Made by a program: the position numbers and the translations under genes
Shown: positions 1-9,901 of the stretch, one piece after another
Layout: every line of letters begins with the position of its first letter
Position numbering within the stretch: the stretch's first letter is position 1
Assembly: GCA_045837725.1 (NCBI GenBank)
Contig: JBEWZL010000061.1
Location: forward strand, 95,912 to 159,911
Length of the DNA stretch: 64,000 bases
Direction: 5' to 3'
Source: Vermamoeba vermiformis
Lineage: Eukaryota > Tubulinea > Echinamoebida
The notes under the pieces: model-generated
Seen by the model: only the letters and a program-made list of their open reading frames with translations
What the model was told of the DNA's origin: nothing
Databases searched by the model: none

Positions 1-1
1 C

Positions 2-208
2 TATCCCCCATCTACCGTACAATACAACGGTATGACTATAAATACTGACATTAGAAATTTTGTCGCCACCTTCCCCTGGCTGGCTCCCTGGCTCACTAAC
101 CCCGCTACCCCCACTCTCCCCACCACTACCACCACTCCCACCACTCCCACGGAGCCACCTACCGCTCCCTCTGACCCCACCTTCGAGCTATACAACATTT
201 CCATGTAG
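2..208 (+). CDS. C-terminal fragment of a Thr/Pro-rich protein
   Basis: An open frame enters from the left edge and runs 68 codons to a TAG at 206-208. It reads as an ordinary stretch with FVATFPWLAPWL, then a Thr/Pro-rich tract (PTLPTTTTTPTTPTEPP), then a short end FELYNISM. Such linkers are common in secreted or cell-surface proteins of protists. An AATAAA-like signal lies about 100 bp downstream. The start and most of the protein lie outside the window, so no function can be given. It could instead be chance composition, because the tract is a simple ACC/CCC repeat; the clean stop and downstream A/T-rich signal favour a real gene end. Confidence 0.45.
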   Translation, partial: YPPSTVQYNGMTINTDIRNFVATFPWLAPWLTNPATPTLPTTTTTPTTPTEPPTAPSDPTFELYNISM

Positions 209-698
209 TTCACGACCGGATGGCTTATTAAATGGAACAAGATAAGTTCCGACGGTTCCGAACCCAAAATGATATTATCATTGTAATTTATATGTTGCAG
301 AGGATAGAAATAAATTTTAAGGACTACTAATACAAACGCTGTAGTGTAGCCACGAAGATGGGCAACAAAAGAATGAGCCCTAAAACAAGGGCTTTGTGAC
401 CCATTTAACCCAGGTATGTTCTCGCTATTGTTCCGTACTTTAGGCGTTACAGGACCGAAAATAATATAAAATGGGGGTGAGAAAGCGTAACAGCGGAGAT
501 TCGGTTAAAGATTTATTAACTTACGCAACCTAGAATCCGCTTCTTTAAAACAAAAGGAATGTCGGCCACTTGTAATTATTTGCACAACAATAGTACTTCA
601 AACGCTAAGCATTCTTAAACCAAAACCGAAAATGAATCTTTATTCTTCAAAACCAATTAACACATTAATGCAGGAGTTCTTGTTTTAACCAGATGATT
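209..698. other. Intergenic, no gene seen
   Basis: A/T-rich spacer between the fragment at the left edge and the first actin copy. It contains an AATAAA-like signal near 310. No supported reading frame or repeat. Confidence 0.5.
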
Positions 699-1825
699 CT
701 ATATACATTTTCTATTTACAATCGTTGGGCCGCATTCGTCAAACTCGGCTTTGGTGATCCACATCCGCTCCATCGTTGACAAAGAAGCCAAAATTGAGCC
801 ACCGACCCACGCATTTAAATTGCGGTCAGGAGTGGCGCGAACATATGGTATCATATTATTATTATCAGTAACAAGAGCCCTCAATTCCTTTTGCAATCGC
901 TCCTTCATACCAGGAAAGAACGCGTTCTTCTTGCCACCGGACAAAATGACGTTGCGGTAGAGGTACTGCTGCAGATCTTTGTCGCACTTCATGACGGCAC
1001 TGTGAACGAGCTCGTGAATGCCTGCTGATTCTAAGCCCAACAGTGACGGCTGAAACATTGCTTCAGGACACCGGATGCCAGCATCGCCAATGTTAATTCG
1101 ATTGCCGTCAGGCATTTCATAAGCATTTTCAAAGTGAGGAGTCGCTGCTATAGATTGTAGCCTTGCTTCGAAGTCGTCGGCGACTGAGCAACACTTCTCT
1201 TTGATGTCATTGACGACGGTACGTGCCGTGGGTGCGGTGTCAAGTGTGTGCCCACGCTCGCTTAACAGTCTCGTCAAATACTCTGTCAAATCTGCGCCTC
1301 CAATATCTAACCGCATGACGGCGTGCGTGATTGCGTGGCCGTCAACGATTGGAACGACGTAAGTTACACCAGCACCTGATTCGACTACCACTCCAGTGAT
1401 TGGACCAGTGGAGTACAGTGATAACACGGCCTGATTTGCCACGTACATTGCAGGCACTTCAAACTTCTCGAACATATCTGAGTCATCTTTTCTCTGTTAG
1501 GCTTGGGGTTCAACGGAGATTCGGTGAGCAGCACTGGATGCTCTGACGGGTTAACGCCAAGTGCAGTGTTGAAGGTATGTCGCCAAATCATCTCCATATC
1601 GTCCCAGTTGTTGACAATGCCGCGCTCGATCGGATAGCTCAGATGCACTCTTCCGGAGTTGGCTAGTGCATCATTGCCGAAATAACAAGGATCGTTTGTT
1701 GACATCGGCGTTTGAGTACGTCCAATAATGGAAGGGAACTGTGAGAGAGGAGCATCGTCACCAGCAAATCCGGCTTTTATCGCGCTGGATCCATTGTCGA
1801 CTACCAAAGCTGGTATTTCTTCCAT
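699..1825 (-). pseudogene. Actin paralog 1, frameshifted
   Basis: Actin-family protein with no introns. The first part (start ATG at 1825, [14 protein letters not shown]) carries the nucleotide-binding DNGSS loop and [18 protein letters not shown]. The second part reads from [11 protein letters not shown] to the end, NRKCI. The two lie in different frames: at about 1476-1480 one base is missing compared with actin copy 3 (ATCATG has become ATATG). Apart from that the length fits an actin of about 375 residues. Catalytic positions are altered: the usual DSGDG is ESGAG and the usual VSH is VTY, so Asp154 and His161 (muscle numbering) are gone. The DNase-I-loop sequence of normal actin is absent. 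It shares long near-identical stretches with copy 3. A sequencing error at the single base is the main alternative to a true pseudogene. Confidence 0.85.
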
Positions 1826-2261
1826 AAGCACTAAATATTGAATTATTTAAATAAGTCAATAATATTTAAATGTTTTAATATCATAGAAATTACAGTCTTT
1901 TCAACGAAAAAGCCTTGAACCCACTAAAGTTATTGGAATTGCATAAAAATCGAGGATTCTTGTGATCGATTAATTACTTGCACATTGAGATGTAATAAAT
2001 CATTAATTTAAAAACAGAAATCGAAGGCGGATGTGAGCTTGGCTTACCAGATAAAGACCCACAGCTACTCTGCAAACAGCAACCAACCACTTAATTATAC
2101 GAACAACCGCTGTTGTATACAATATTGAATTGCAAGCTGAAATGTGCTTGGTGCACGGAGACGAATTGGCAAGTCGCCGGATTTGAGTTTTCTGGACAAT
2201 TGTTAGCGGTTTGATGGCGTTCAATGAACCGTTTGTATTGCATCTTCACCATGGATTGTAA
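1826..2261. other. Spacer between actin copies 1 and 2
   Basis: About 440 bp of A/T-rich sequence, presumably the promoter of copy 1 and the 3' end of copy 2. No coding or repeat signal recognised. Confidence 0.4.
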
Positions 2262-3380
2262 TTACATTATCGCTTTCTGCTTACGGACCACGGAAGGTCC
2301 ACACTCGTCGTACTCTGCTTTGGTGATCCAAATCTGCTCCATAGACAACGAGCCCAAGATAGAACCACCGATCCAAACCGAACATTTGCGCTCAGGAGGT
2401 GCTACAATGCAGACCCTAGTATGTGCAGGAGCAAGAGCGGTCACCTCTTTTTGCAATCGTTCTGTCAGACCTTCGAACATGGCGTTACCACCCGACAAAA
2501 TAATATTGCCGTACAAGTCCTTATGACTACTGACATCGCACTTTGTGATTGATTTGTGAACGAGTTCGTGAATACCAGCTGTTTCTAGGCCTAGTAACGA
2601 AGGCTGAAACATTGCTTCCGTACATTTCACTCGTCCAGTGCCAATAAAGATCATATCGCCATCAGGTAGCTCATAGCCATTCGTTAAACGAGTGTCATTC
2701 GCAATCGCTTGCATGTCGCGTTCAAAATCGTTGGCAACAACGCACTTCTTCTCTTTGATGTCTCGAACAATCTCGCGATCGGTCAACGTGTAGGGCTCGG
2801 ATAATAGCTTAATCAAGTAGTCCGTAAGATCGCTGCCGCCAATATCTAGGCGCATGGTGGCGTGGTCTATAGCCTTGCCTTGAATGACAGGCACAACATT
2901 CGTCATTCCATCGCCCGACTCCAATATGAGGCCCGTTGTATGACCAGAAGCGCACATCGATAGCAGAGCCTGATTCGCTGCATACATTGCGGGCACATTG
3001 AATTTTTCGAACATGATCTGCGTCATCTTTTCTCTATTGGCTGCGGGGTTCAATGGAGGTTCGGTGAGCAGCACTGGTTGTGCCGCTGGATCCACTTTGA
3101 GTTCTGTATGGTACATGAAATGCCAAATACTTTCCATATCATCCCAATTACTCACAATGCCGCGTTCAATTGGATGCGAAAAATTAACATCTAACTTCCT
3201 CCGCTTGGCCATTGCGTAATCTCCGATATAAATTGTGCTCTGTTGTGCCGATGATGATAATCCCTTCGTGTCACGTGCAATAACAGTCGGGAAAATAGAA
3301 CGAGGAACATCGTCGCCAGCAAATCCAGCTTTTATAACGCCAGATCCATTATCGACAACTATAGCAGATAAGTCTTCCAT
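2262..3380 (-). CDS. Actin paralog 2 (divergent, intact)
   Basis: A single open frame of 372 residues, starting at the ATG at 3378-3380 (MEDLSAIVVDNGSG), where other actins start. It retains the actin landmarks: [52 protein letters not shown], and [11 protein letters not shown] near the C-terminus. It is clearly divergent. The D-loop has been replaced, SHPIERGI stands for YPIEHGI, and the C-terminus is KQKAIM instead of KCF. In the ATP site Gln137 is kept (ANQALLS), but Asp154 is Glu (ESGDG) and His161 is Asn (MTN). In conventional actin these residues drive ATP hydrolysis, so slow or no hydrolysis is likely (inference). It lies head-to-tail with four paralogs. It could be called an actin-related protein, but the match is closest to actin itself. 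Confidence 0.9.
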   Translation of the reverse strand: MEDLSAIVVDNGSGVIKAGFAGDDVPRSIFPTVIARDTKGLSSSAQQSTIYIGDYAMAKRRKLDVNFSHPIERGIVSNWDDMESIWHFMYHTELKVDPAAQPVLLTEPPLNPAANREKMTQIMFEKFNVPAMYAANQALLSMCASGHTTGLILESGDGMTNVVPVIQGKAIDHATMRLDIGGSDLTDYLIKLLSEPYTLTDREIVRDIKEKKCVVANDFERDMQAIANDTRLTNGYELPDGDMIFIGTGRVKCTEAMFQPSLLGLETAGIHELVHKSITKCDVSSHKDLYGNIILSGGNAMFEGLTERLQKEVTALAPAHTRVCIVAPPERKCSVWIGGSILGSLSMEQIWITKAEYDECGPSVVRKQKAIM

Positions 3381-3876
3381 ATTATTTCTAAAAATTATTC
3401 TGGTTAAAGCTAGGAACGAGGGATTGACAATAAGTGATAGCGAAAAGATGCTTAATGAAAATAAATTTACTGTCAATTTATTTTTAATTAGTTTGTAATT
3501 CTGAATTTTTGCAAACCTTCAAGCTAAAATTACGAAAAATTGCCAACTTTACTATGTAATATAGCAAATAAATATCACTTCGTAATAAATTATCACTTAC
3601 AGTTTCGCGTGGATCAGTGCCACTTATTATGATTGTGCTAAGCTTTACCGTTTATCGCTCGTCAGACCATAATTTATTCACGCGCCGTTGTGGTGATATT
3701 ATCCAAAAATTTTAATTTTACTCCAGCTGGTTTTTCTTTTCACCAAACACCGTTGTTAGTCGCGTATGCCTTGCCACTGACTCTACTTATCATTACTAGC
3801 TGGGCAAATCTTGACTTCGTGTGCGTGAAGTATTTTGCTGTCCCATCCCACTTTCGAAATCTAATTTTGTATCCCC
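3381..3876. other. Spacer between actin copies 2 and 3
   Basis: About 500 bp, A/T-rich, with no recognisable gene. Presumed to hold the promoter of actin copy 2. Confidence 0.4.
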
Positions 3877-4999
3877 TCAGCACTTTCTATTAACAATACT
3901 AGGGCCATATTCGTTGTATTCTTCTTTCGAGATGCACATAGGCAGGAATGTAGACAACGAGCCCAAAATTGAACCGCCAGTCCAAGATGAGAACTGTCGG
4001 TAAGGCGGATCTATCACTTTGATCTTCATATTTGGAGGCGCAAGAGCCGTCAACTCCTTGAGTAACCGCTCTGCCATGCCAGGGAACGATGTATTGCCTC
4101 CAGATAGAACAACATTGCCATACATAATGCGTCTGAATATCTTTGTCGCACTTCACGATAGAACTGTGCACGAGTTCATTAATGCCAGCGGTCTCCAACC
4201 CTAACAGCGATGGCTGAAACATCACTTCAGGGCATCGAATGCGCGCGTTGCCACATATGATCGGAGGCCCATCAGGCAGCTCGTAGATCAGTTCCGCATG
4301 TGCTGCAGCGGCAATAGCTTGCATCTCTTGATCCAAATCTTTTGCAACATAGCAGCACTTCTCCTTGATGTCACGAACTATCTCTCGGCCGGCCGTGGAA
4401 GTGAGCGAGTATCCACGCTCAGCCAATAACTTTGTCAAGTAGTCGGTCAGATCGCGACCTCCAATGTCCATGCGCATGATAGCGGAACGAACAGCGTGAC
4501 CTTCAAAGACAGGCACGACCTCTGTCGTTCCGTCACCCGACTGCAGCACAACACCAGTGCCACGACCAGAAGCATACATTGATAACACGGACTGATTTGC
4601 CACGTACATTGCAGGCACTTCAAACTTCTCGAACATGATCTGAGTCATTTTTTCTCTGTTAGGCTTCGGGTTCAATGCAGGCTCGGTGAGCAGTACTGGA
4701 TGTTCTGACGGGTTAACACCAAGTGCAGTGTTGAAGGTATGTCGCCAAATCATCTCCATATCGTCCCAGTTGTTGACGATTCCTCGCTCGATCGGATAGC
4801 TCATTAATCCTTTCTTATTTGTCGCATGATCACCAACGTAAGTGTGAGTAGAAGCGTCTGATCCGTTCGCATTATCCAGCGTTCCATTCATATGACAGAC
4901 AACACCAGGAAATGTTACTCGAGGAGCATCGTCTCCAGCAAATCCTGCTTTGATTAAATCGGATCCATTGTCGATAACCAACGTCGTGAAGTCTTCCAT
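3877..4999 (-). pseudogene. Actin paralog 3, one frameshift near the 3' end
   Basis: Starts at the ATG at 4997-4999 ([14 protein letters not shown]) and reads as an actin to KCDKDIQTH. There a single extra T at about 4120-4125 shifts the frame; the remaining 81 residues ([14 protein letters not shown] to NRKC) are open in the next frame. The active site is heavily changed: Asp154 is Gln (QSGDG) and His161 is Glu (TTE), while Gln137 is kept. The first motif is DNGSD instead of DNGSG. Stretches around 4597-4800 are almost identical to copy 1, which suggests recent duplication or gene conversion. The break may be real or a sequencing error; it is close to the 3' end, so a shortened protein could still be made but would lack subdomain 1 elements. 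Confidence 0.85.
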
Positions 5000-5321
5000 T
5001 GTTAATTTAATTAAAGCTGAAAATTAGAAAATTAAAATAATTATGATACTAAGGCAAATAATACGTTCTTTATTTAGGTGGTTATTCAAAAATTCAACTG
5101 ATTAAAAATAAACATTAACGGTTAAAATTAGATTTTAATTTGTTAAACTTACTGGTCAGGCAGATGGCGGACGGAAATTAGCGAGCAGACTTAAGTCTAT
5201 TGCTGTACCACGACGAAGGTAGTTTTATTTGTTTTTGGTTGATTGTTGGTGCACGTTAAACGATTAAACAAAGAGGACTAAAAATACAAGGCGCCGAAGA
5301 TTTCTGGTGGACCTGTTTCTT
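5000..5321. other. Spacer between actin copies 3 and 4
   Basis: About 320 bp of A/T-rich sequence without a supported gene. Confidence 0.4.
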
Positions 5322-6439
5322 TCAAAAGCACTTTCTATTAACAGTAATTGGTCCGCATTCGTTGTACTCTTCCTTTTTTATCCAACAGTCTTGAAAGGTT
5401 GACAGCGAAGTCAAAATAGAACCACCGATCCAAGTTGAATACTTTCGTTCAGGAGGCGCGATGACCTTGGCCCTCATGTCAGGAGGAGTCCTAGGAGCCA
5501 ACTCTTTTTGCAATCGATCGGCAAAACCTCGAAACATTGTGTTACCGCCAGTCAGTACAATATTGCCGTAGACAAACTTCTGTATGTCAGGATGAATCTT
5601 CATGATAGCGCCATGAACGAGCTCATGCACACCAGTCTTTTCCAATCCCAATAGTGTTGGTTGGAACATTACTTCGGGACATCTTATGCGTGCGTTACCA
5701 GGGTTAATTGCAACATCACTATGGACCGTGTCTGTTTGAAGACCGAAGTTTGCATCCGCAGCGTAATTTTGCATCTCCTGTTCGAAGTCCAACGCTACGT
5801 AGCAAAGGGTCTCTTTGATATGAGCGACTATTGCTCGATCTGAACTATTGTATTGATGACCCTTCTCTTCCAACAGTTTTAACATGTAGTCTGTCAAATC
5901 TTGACCGCCAATATCCAAGCGCATGATCGCGTGACGCAGTGCGTGTCCCATGGTAGATAGGAACAACGTGTGTGATCCCATCACCGGACTCTACTATAAC
6001 ACCAGTCGTAGGTCCACTTGCGCAGAGTGCCAACGCGGCTTGATCCGCGAGATAGAACCGCTGGAACTTTAAATGTTTCGAACATTATTTCAGTGGTCTT
6101 CTCTCTGTTGGCTTTAGGGTTCATTGAAGGCTCGGTTAGTAACACGGGACGTTCCTCGGCGTTGACTTTAAGTTCCTTATCGAAAGTGTGACGCCAAAGT
6201 ATCTCCATATTATCCCAGTTATTAACGACCCCGCGCTCTATGGGATAATTTAGCCTTAATGTTCCTCGGTTTGCTAATACCTCGTCTCCAGCATAATGAC
6301 TCGGTTGACCCGTTACCGTCGTATCTTTAGGTCTGCCAACAACAGAAGGAAATATTGCGCGCGGGGCATCATCTCCCGCAAATCCTGCTTTTATACGACT
6401 GGATCCGTTGTCGATAACTACGGCCATAACTTCTTCCAT
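5322..6439 (-). pseudogene. Actin paralog 4, two frameshifts in the middle
   Basis: Starts at the ATG at 6437-6439 ([14 protein letters not shown]). The first part covers [15 protein letters not shown] and [13 protein letters not shown]. The middle, around the P2 phosphate loop, is in another frame ([13 protein letters not shown] at about 5960-6020). The last 210 residues, from [15 protein letters not shown] to NRKCF, return to the first kind of reading. That gives two frame changes between about 5955 and 6060. The C-terminus KCF is the normal actin end, and His161 and Gln137 are kept, with Asp154 replaced by Glu. It is the most actin-like of the three broken copies in its C-terminal half. 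No introns. Confidence 0.85.
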
Positions 6440-6869
6440 GATGCACCTTTTAAACAAATTAATGTTATCACTTTACGGTCAATTTAAAATAAGAATATAA
6501 TATCATTACAATAATTATTACAATTATTGAGAACAAGCGCTCGTAATAATTAATAAATTACCAGATTTGAATTTTTAAATTTGGACCAAAGAAAGAAAAT
6601 GGTAATATATGGTCCATAATTCATTATCGAGTTTAATAATTAGACTAGTTATTTAATATCGAACTAAAATTTAGATAATGAAAGTAGCACGGACTTACGC
6701 AAGTCTTAACAATCAAAGTTTTATTAAATACTCGTGTATTATTATATAGACCTAAGGCCGTAGTCACAATTTAGACCTGTTGTGCTATTTAGTTTTCAAG
6801 CGGAATATATTTTACAATTTATTTCTTCACCGAGTTTAGTTTAGTTTTCTCTCGTTCTTAGAGATCTTC
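6440..6869. other. Spacer between actin copies 4 and 5
   Basis: About 430 bp, strongly A/T-rich. Nothing coding recognised. Confidence 0.4.
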
Positions 6870-7964
6870 TTAGAAGCACCTCCTGTGCACAACAACAGGC
6901 CCACACTCTTCGTACTCCTCCTCGGAGATCCAGATTTGTCGAAATATGGACAACGAACCCAAGATAGAAGCACCGATCCAAACCGAGATTTTGCGCTCAG
7001 GAGGGGCAATAATTTTGATCCTGTGCCCTGGATCGGCCAAAATAGACAGTTCTTTGCTCAAACGTTCGGCAATTCCTGGAAACATTGTATTACCGCCAGC
7101 CAAAACGATGTTACTGAACAGCTCTTTACGGATGTCAGCGTCACACTTCATGACCGAGTTGTAAATAGCCTCGTGAATACCGCAAGACTCCATTCCTAAT
7201 AGCTGTGGTTGAAATAGAGCTTCAGGACAGCGAAAGCGTTCATTGCCGATCGCGAAGGCACGGATGGAGTCTGGGTATTGCGGGTGAATATCAGCGGCTG
7301 TTTGAATTTCTTGTTCGTAGTCCAAAGCCACGGCACAGACGTTTTCCTTGACTTGAATCACATTTTCGCTGTCGATAGAAGCGTAGCCGCGCTCATTCAA
7401 CATCTTTGTTAAGTAGCCAGTCAAATCACAGCCAGCCAAGTCAAGACGAATCGTAGCGTGAGGAAGAGCGTGCCCTTCATATATAGGCACAACGTGCGTG
7501 GCACCATCGCCAGAGTCCAACACCACGCCAGTCGTTCGACCAGCGGCATAGAGTGCAAAGACAGATGGATTGCCAATGTACAAAGCAGGCACGTCGAAAG
7601 TCTCGAACATAATTTGAGCCGCCTTCTCTCTATTAGGCTTGGGGTTCAAGGGAGGCTCGGTAATCAACACAGGAGCCACTGTTGGATCGCACACTTCCTT
7701 TAATTCCTCGTGGAAGACGTAGTCCCAAATTTTCTCCATATCATCCCAGTTGTTGACAATTCCACGCTCAATAGGATAGCTGAGGTCCAATACATCACGC
7801 TTAGCTCGTGCGTGATAGCCAACGTAATAGGGCTTGAGACCAGGATCAAGACTGTCTGTACGGAGTCGCCCAACGACTGTAGAGAAATCTCTTGGATACT
7901 CATCGCCAGCTAATCCGGCTCTAATTAAACTGGACCCATTGTCAATAACTATGGAAGCAGCCAT
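6870..7964 (-). CDS. Actin paralog 5 (divergent, intact)
   Basis: One open frame of 364 residues, slightly shorter than actin (about 375), with ATG at 7962-7964 ([17 protein letters not shown]). Landmarks: [87 protein letters not shown], and end HRRCF. It differs from its neighbours in keeping Asp154 and His161, but Gln137 has become Pro (GNPSVFA); Gln137 positions the attacking water in normal actin. The D-loop region is replaced by a shorter unrelated stretch. It is the most diverged of the five and may have been the first duplicate. Probably cytoskeletal, but its ability to polymerise or hydrolyse ATP is doubtful. Confidence 0.9.
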   Translation of the reverse strand: MAASIVIDNGSSLIRAGLAGDEYPRDFSTVVGRLRTDSLDPGLKPYYVGYHARAKRDVLDLSYPIERGIVNNWDDMEKIWDYVFHEELKEVCDPTVAPVLITEPPLNPKPNREKAAQIMFETFDVPALYIGNPSVFALYAAGRTTGVVLDSGDGATHVVPIYEGHALPHATIRLDLAGCDLTGYLTKMLNERGYASIDSENVIQVKENVCAVALDYEQEIQTAADIHPQYPDSIRAFAIGNERFRCPEALFQPQLLGMESCGIHEAIYNSVMKCDADIRKELFSNIVLAGGNTMFPGIAERLSKELSILADPGHRIKIIAPPERKISVWIGASILGSLSIFRQIWISEEEYEECGPVVVHRRCF

Positions 7965-8330
7965 CGCGACTTAATAGATCTTTCAGTATCAAATCTTAAA
8001 GACTTAACTCCTGCAAAAAAACTCGCATAAATATTGCCGAGTTATATTTGATTAATTATGGCGTTGAATAACTAAAACAAAAAAATTAATTAATTTTTTA
8101 ATTAAATCCGTTGCTAGTCTTGCTCTTACCTAATTCTGGCGCTTAGAACAGATACTACGAATAACTAATCACGTTAAACCACCATTTAAGTTTTGCAAAA
8201 CGCAATGACGGTGGTCGTGCAGGCCATAAAACAAACGTTAATGCCTGAAAAACTGCAGTTTTTTTGTAGCCCCGATTTTTAAGCGCAAATTTATTTACAA
8301 CAATATGACTATATATATTATAACTATGTA
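7965..8330. other. Intergenic spacer, actin copy 5 to BTB gene
   Basis: About 366 bp, A/T-rich, holding the upstream region of actin copy 5 and the 3' end of the next minus-strand gene. No repeats seen. Confidence 0.4.
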
Positions 8331-9703
8331 CTAATTTTGATTGCTCAAGTATGGGCTCACGGATCGCAGAATTTCAAACATCAAGTCTGGATGCCCCTGC
8401 GAAAGAAATGGTAAGTGTGCGTTCGAACATCATTAATATCTGTTTCATTTACTACTTTGACGCTCTCTTGGAAGTCTGAGCAGTTAAGAACGGCGTTGAA
8501 GTTGCTCAGAATGAAGTCCATACAAAACTTCTTCAGCGTAGCAGCGTGGAACCGATCTGCCGTGGATAATACCGAACCAACATTTTCGACTTCAACGTAC
8601 AATGTTAGTTATTATAATGAAGGCATATAGTGTTTTAGAGACAATTAATTTTTTTGATGTTTTGGATGCAGCACTTACTCGTGACTTGCTCGGCAATGGT
8701 CTTCTCGCAAATGGTCGTCAAACTTGACAATAAGTACTCGTCGGAGAGACTTAGCAATCCTAGTGCAGTCTGCGCGTTCAACTATATTCACATAGTTAAT
8801 AAATGAAGTGAAAGAGCACGTGTCACATCAGATGTTTCCTTATATGGAATTCAGGCTCTTACGTTTTCTACGCGGTCGGTATAGATATATTCCAGTAGGG
8901 CCTTGAAGGCAAGTGCGGTGTGACCTTCAATTTTAATCTCTGCAGCGGTGGCCTCACGCATATTACCCAAAAACATGGCCCTTGACGCGAGTCAATTAAT
9001 ACAGCTTCAAATATTGTAATCCTTTCGTACCTAAACTTCTCGCATCTGGCAGCTAAAATAGCACGATGAGCACGAATAGACTCGTCTTCAACCTTGAAAG
9101 TAACGTCGGATAAGATAGGATTCGCCAACAGTTCTTTGAGGTGCACGTTGAGCTCAGCTTGCGGAGTTTCAGTTGGTACTTTTGGTGGTCGAATGCAATT
9201 GCGAATGTGAATATAATCGCCGTTTGTCATGCACACCTGTTGCAACAAAGTTTCAATTATTGAAATTTAAATAAAAAGACTAACGGCCACCAATGATTTA
9301 AAGATTGATATTTGCAAAGAATAATTGGTACTTACATCAGCTGGGCACTGATCTTGGCGCAATTTTTCAGTGAAGAAGAAAGCCATGCTGCCTGGAGCCA
9401 GATAATGACGCAAATAATATTGCTCGAACATTTTACTGAACGGAGTTGTGTATTTCATTTTGAATTCAGTAATTTCGGATTTATGGACGCGAACAATTCG
9501 GTCGTATTCGCCTTCCAAGTACAGATCCTCATCCGCGATCGCAGTAACCTTGATAATACGTTATTAAATTGCCAAAACGTAAAAAATGCATCATTTAATA
9601 TTTTTTATAATTATTGGCCTTCTGTACGACTAAATTCAAGCTTCCGCTGATTACTGGTTCAATCTCGCATGAAACTTACCATTATCTGCTCAGGCCCGTC
9701 CAT
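8331..9703 (-). CDS. SUMO-like domain fused to a BTB/POZ domain
   Basis: Seven exons joined in phase: 9703-9680, 9548-9336, 9236-9031, 8980-8863, 8781-8679, 8589-8456 and 8396-8331, giving 287 residues. Residues about 15-95 look like a SUMO/Rad60-type ubiquitin fold: IVRVHKSEITEFKMKYTTPF, SKMFEQYY, FFFTEKLRQDQCPADV, MTNGDYIHI. There is no C-terminal Gly-Gly, so it is a built-in SUMO-like domain and not a modifier. Residues about 105-215 are a classical BTB domain (NPILSDVTFKVEDESIRAHR, ILAARCEKFRAMF, ALLEYIYTDRV), followed by a BACK-like helical tail ending in HPDLMFEILRSVSPYL. BTB proteins of this form usually act as dimeric adaptors for Cullin-3 ligases. By inference the SUMO-like part could recruit SUMO-interacting partners. 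The ATG (AAGCCATGG context) is the only in-frame one before upstream stops. Confidence 0.85.
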
Positions 9704-9901
9704 GGCTTGCAAAGGAACCAATGCAGGCGCTTGATAGCCTATTTTTTATTTTATTTGTGAAGGTATTGTTGCTCTTGACAGCCTAGCTGAAATAAATTCG
9801 AACTTCATTTTACCGTTATTTTCGGTCGATCCTGAAACACCTCTCCTTTTTGACTTCAAATACGAGCGATCAACCAGAATATTATTTGTATCTATTTTTA
9901 A
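9704..9901. promoter_or_regulatory. Likely shared promoter between divergent genes
   Basis: Only 198 bp separate the start of the SUMO-BTB gene (minus) from the start of the USP48-like gene (plus), so both promoters must lie here or overlap the genes. No motif picked out. Confidence 0.4.

Noticed and set aside
60-245. Proline-rich plus-strand frame and Val/Gly-rich minus-strand frame at the left edge
   Set aside because: Both are shadows of the Thr/Pro codon run in the third frame, which has the better end.
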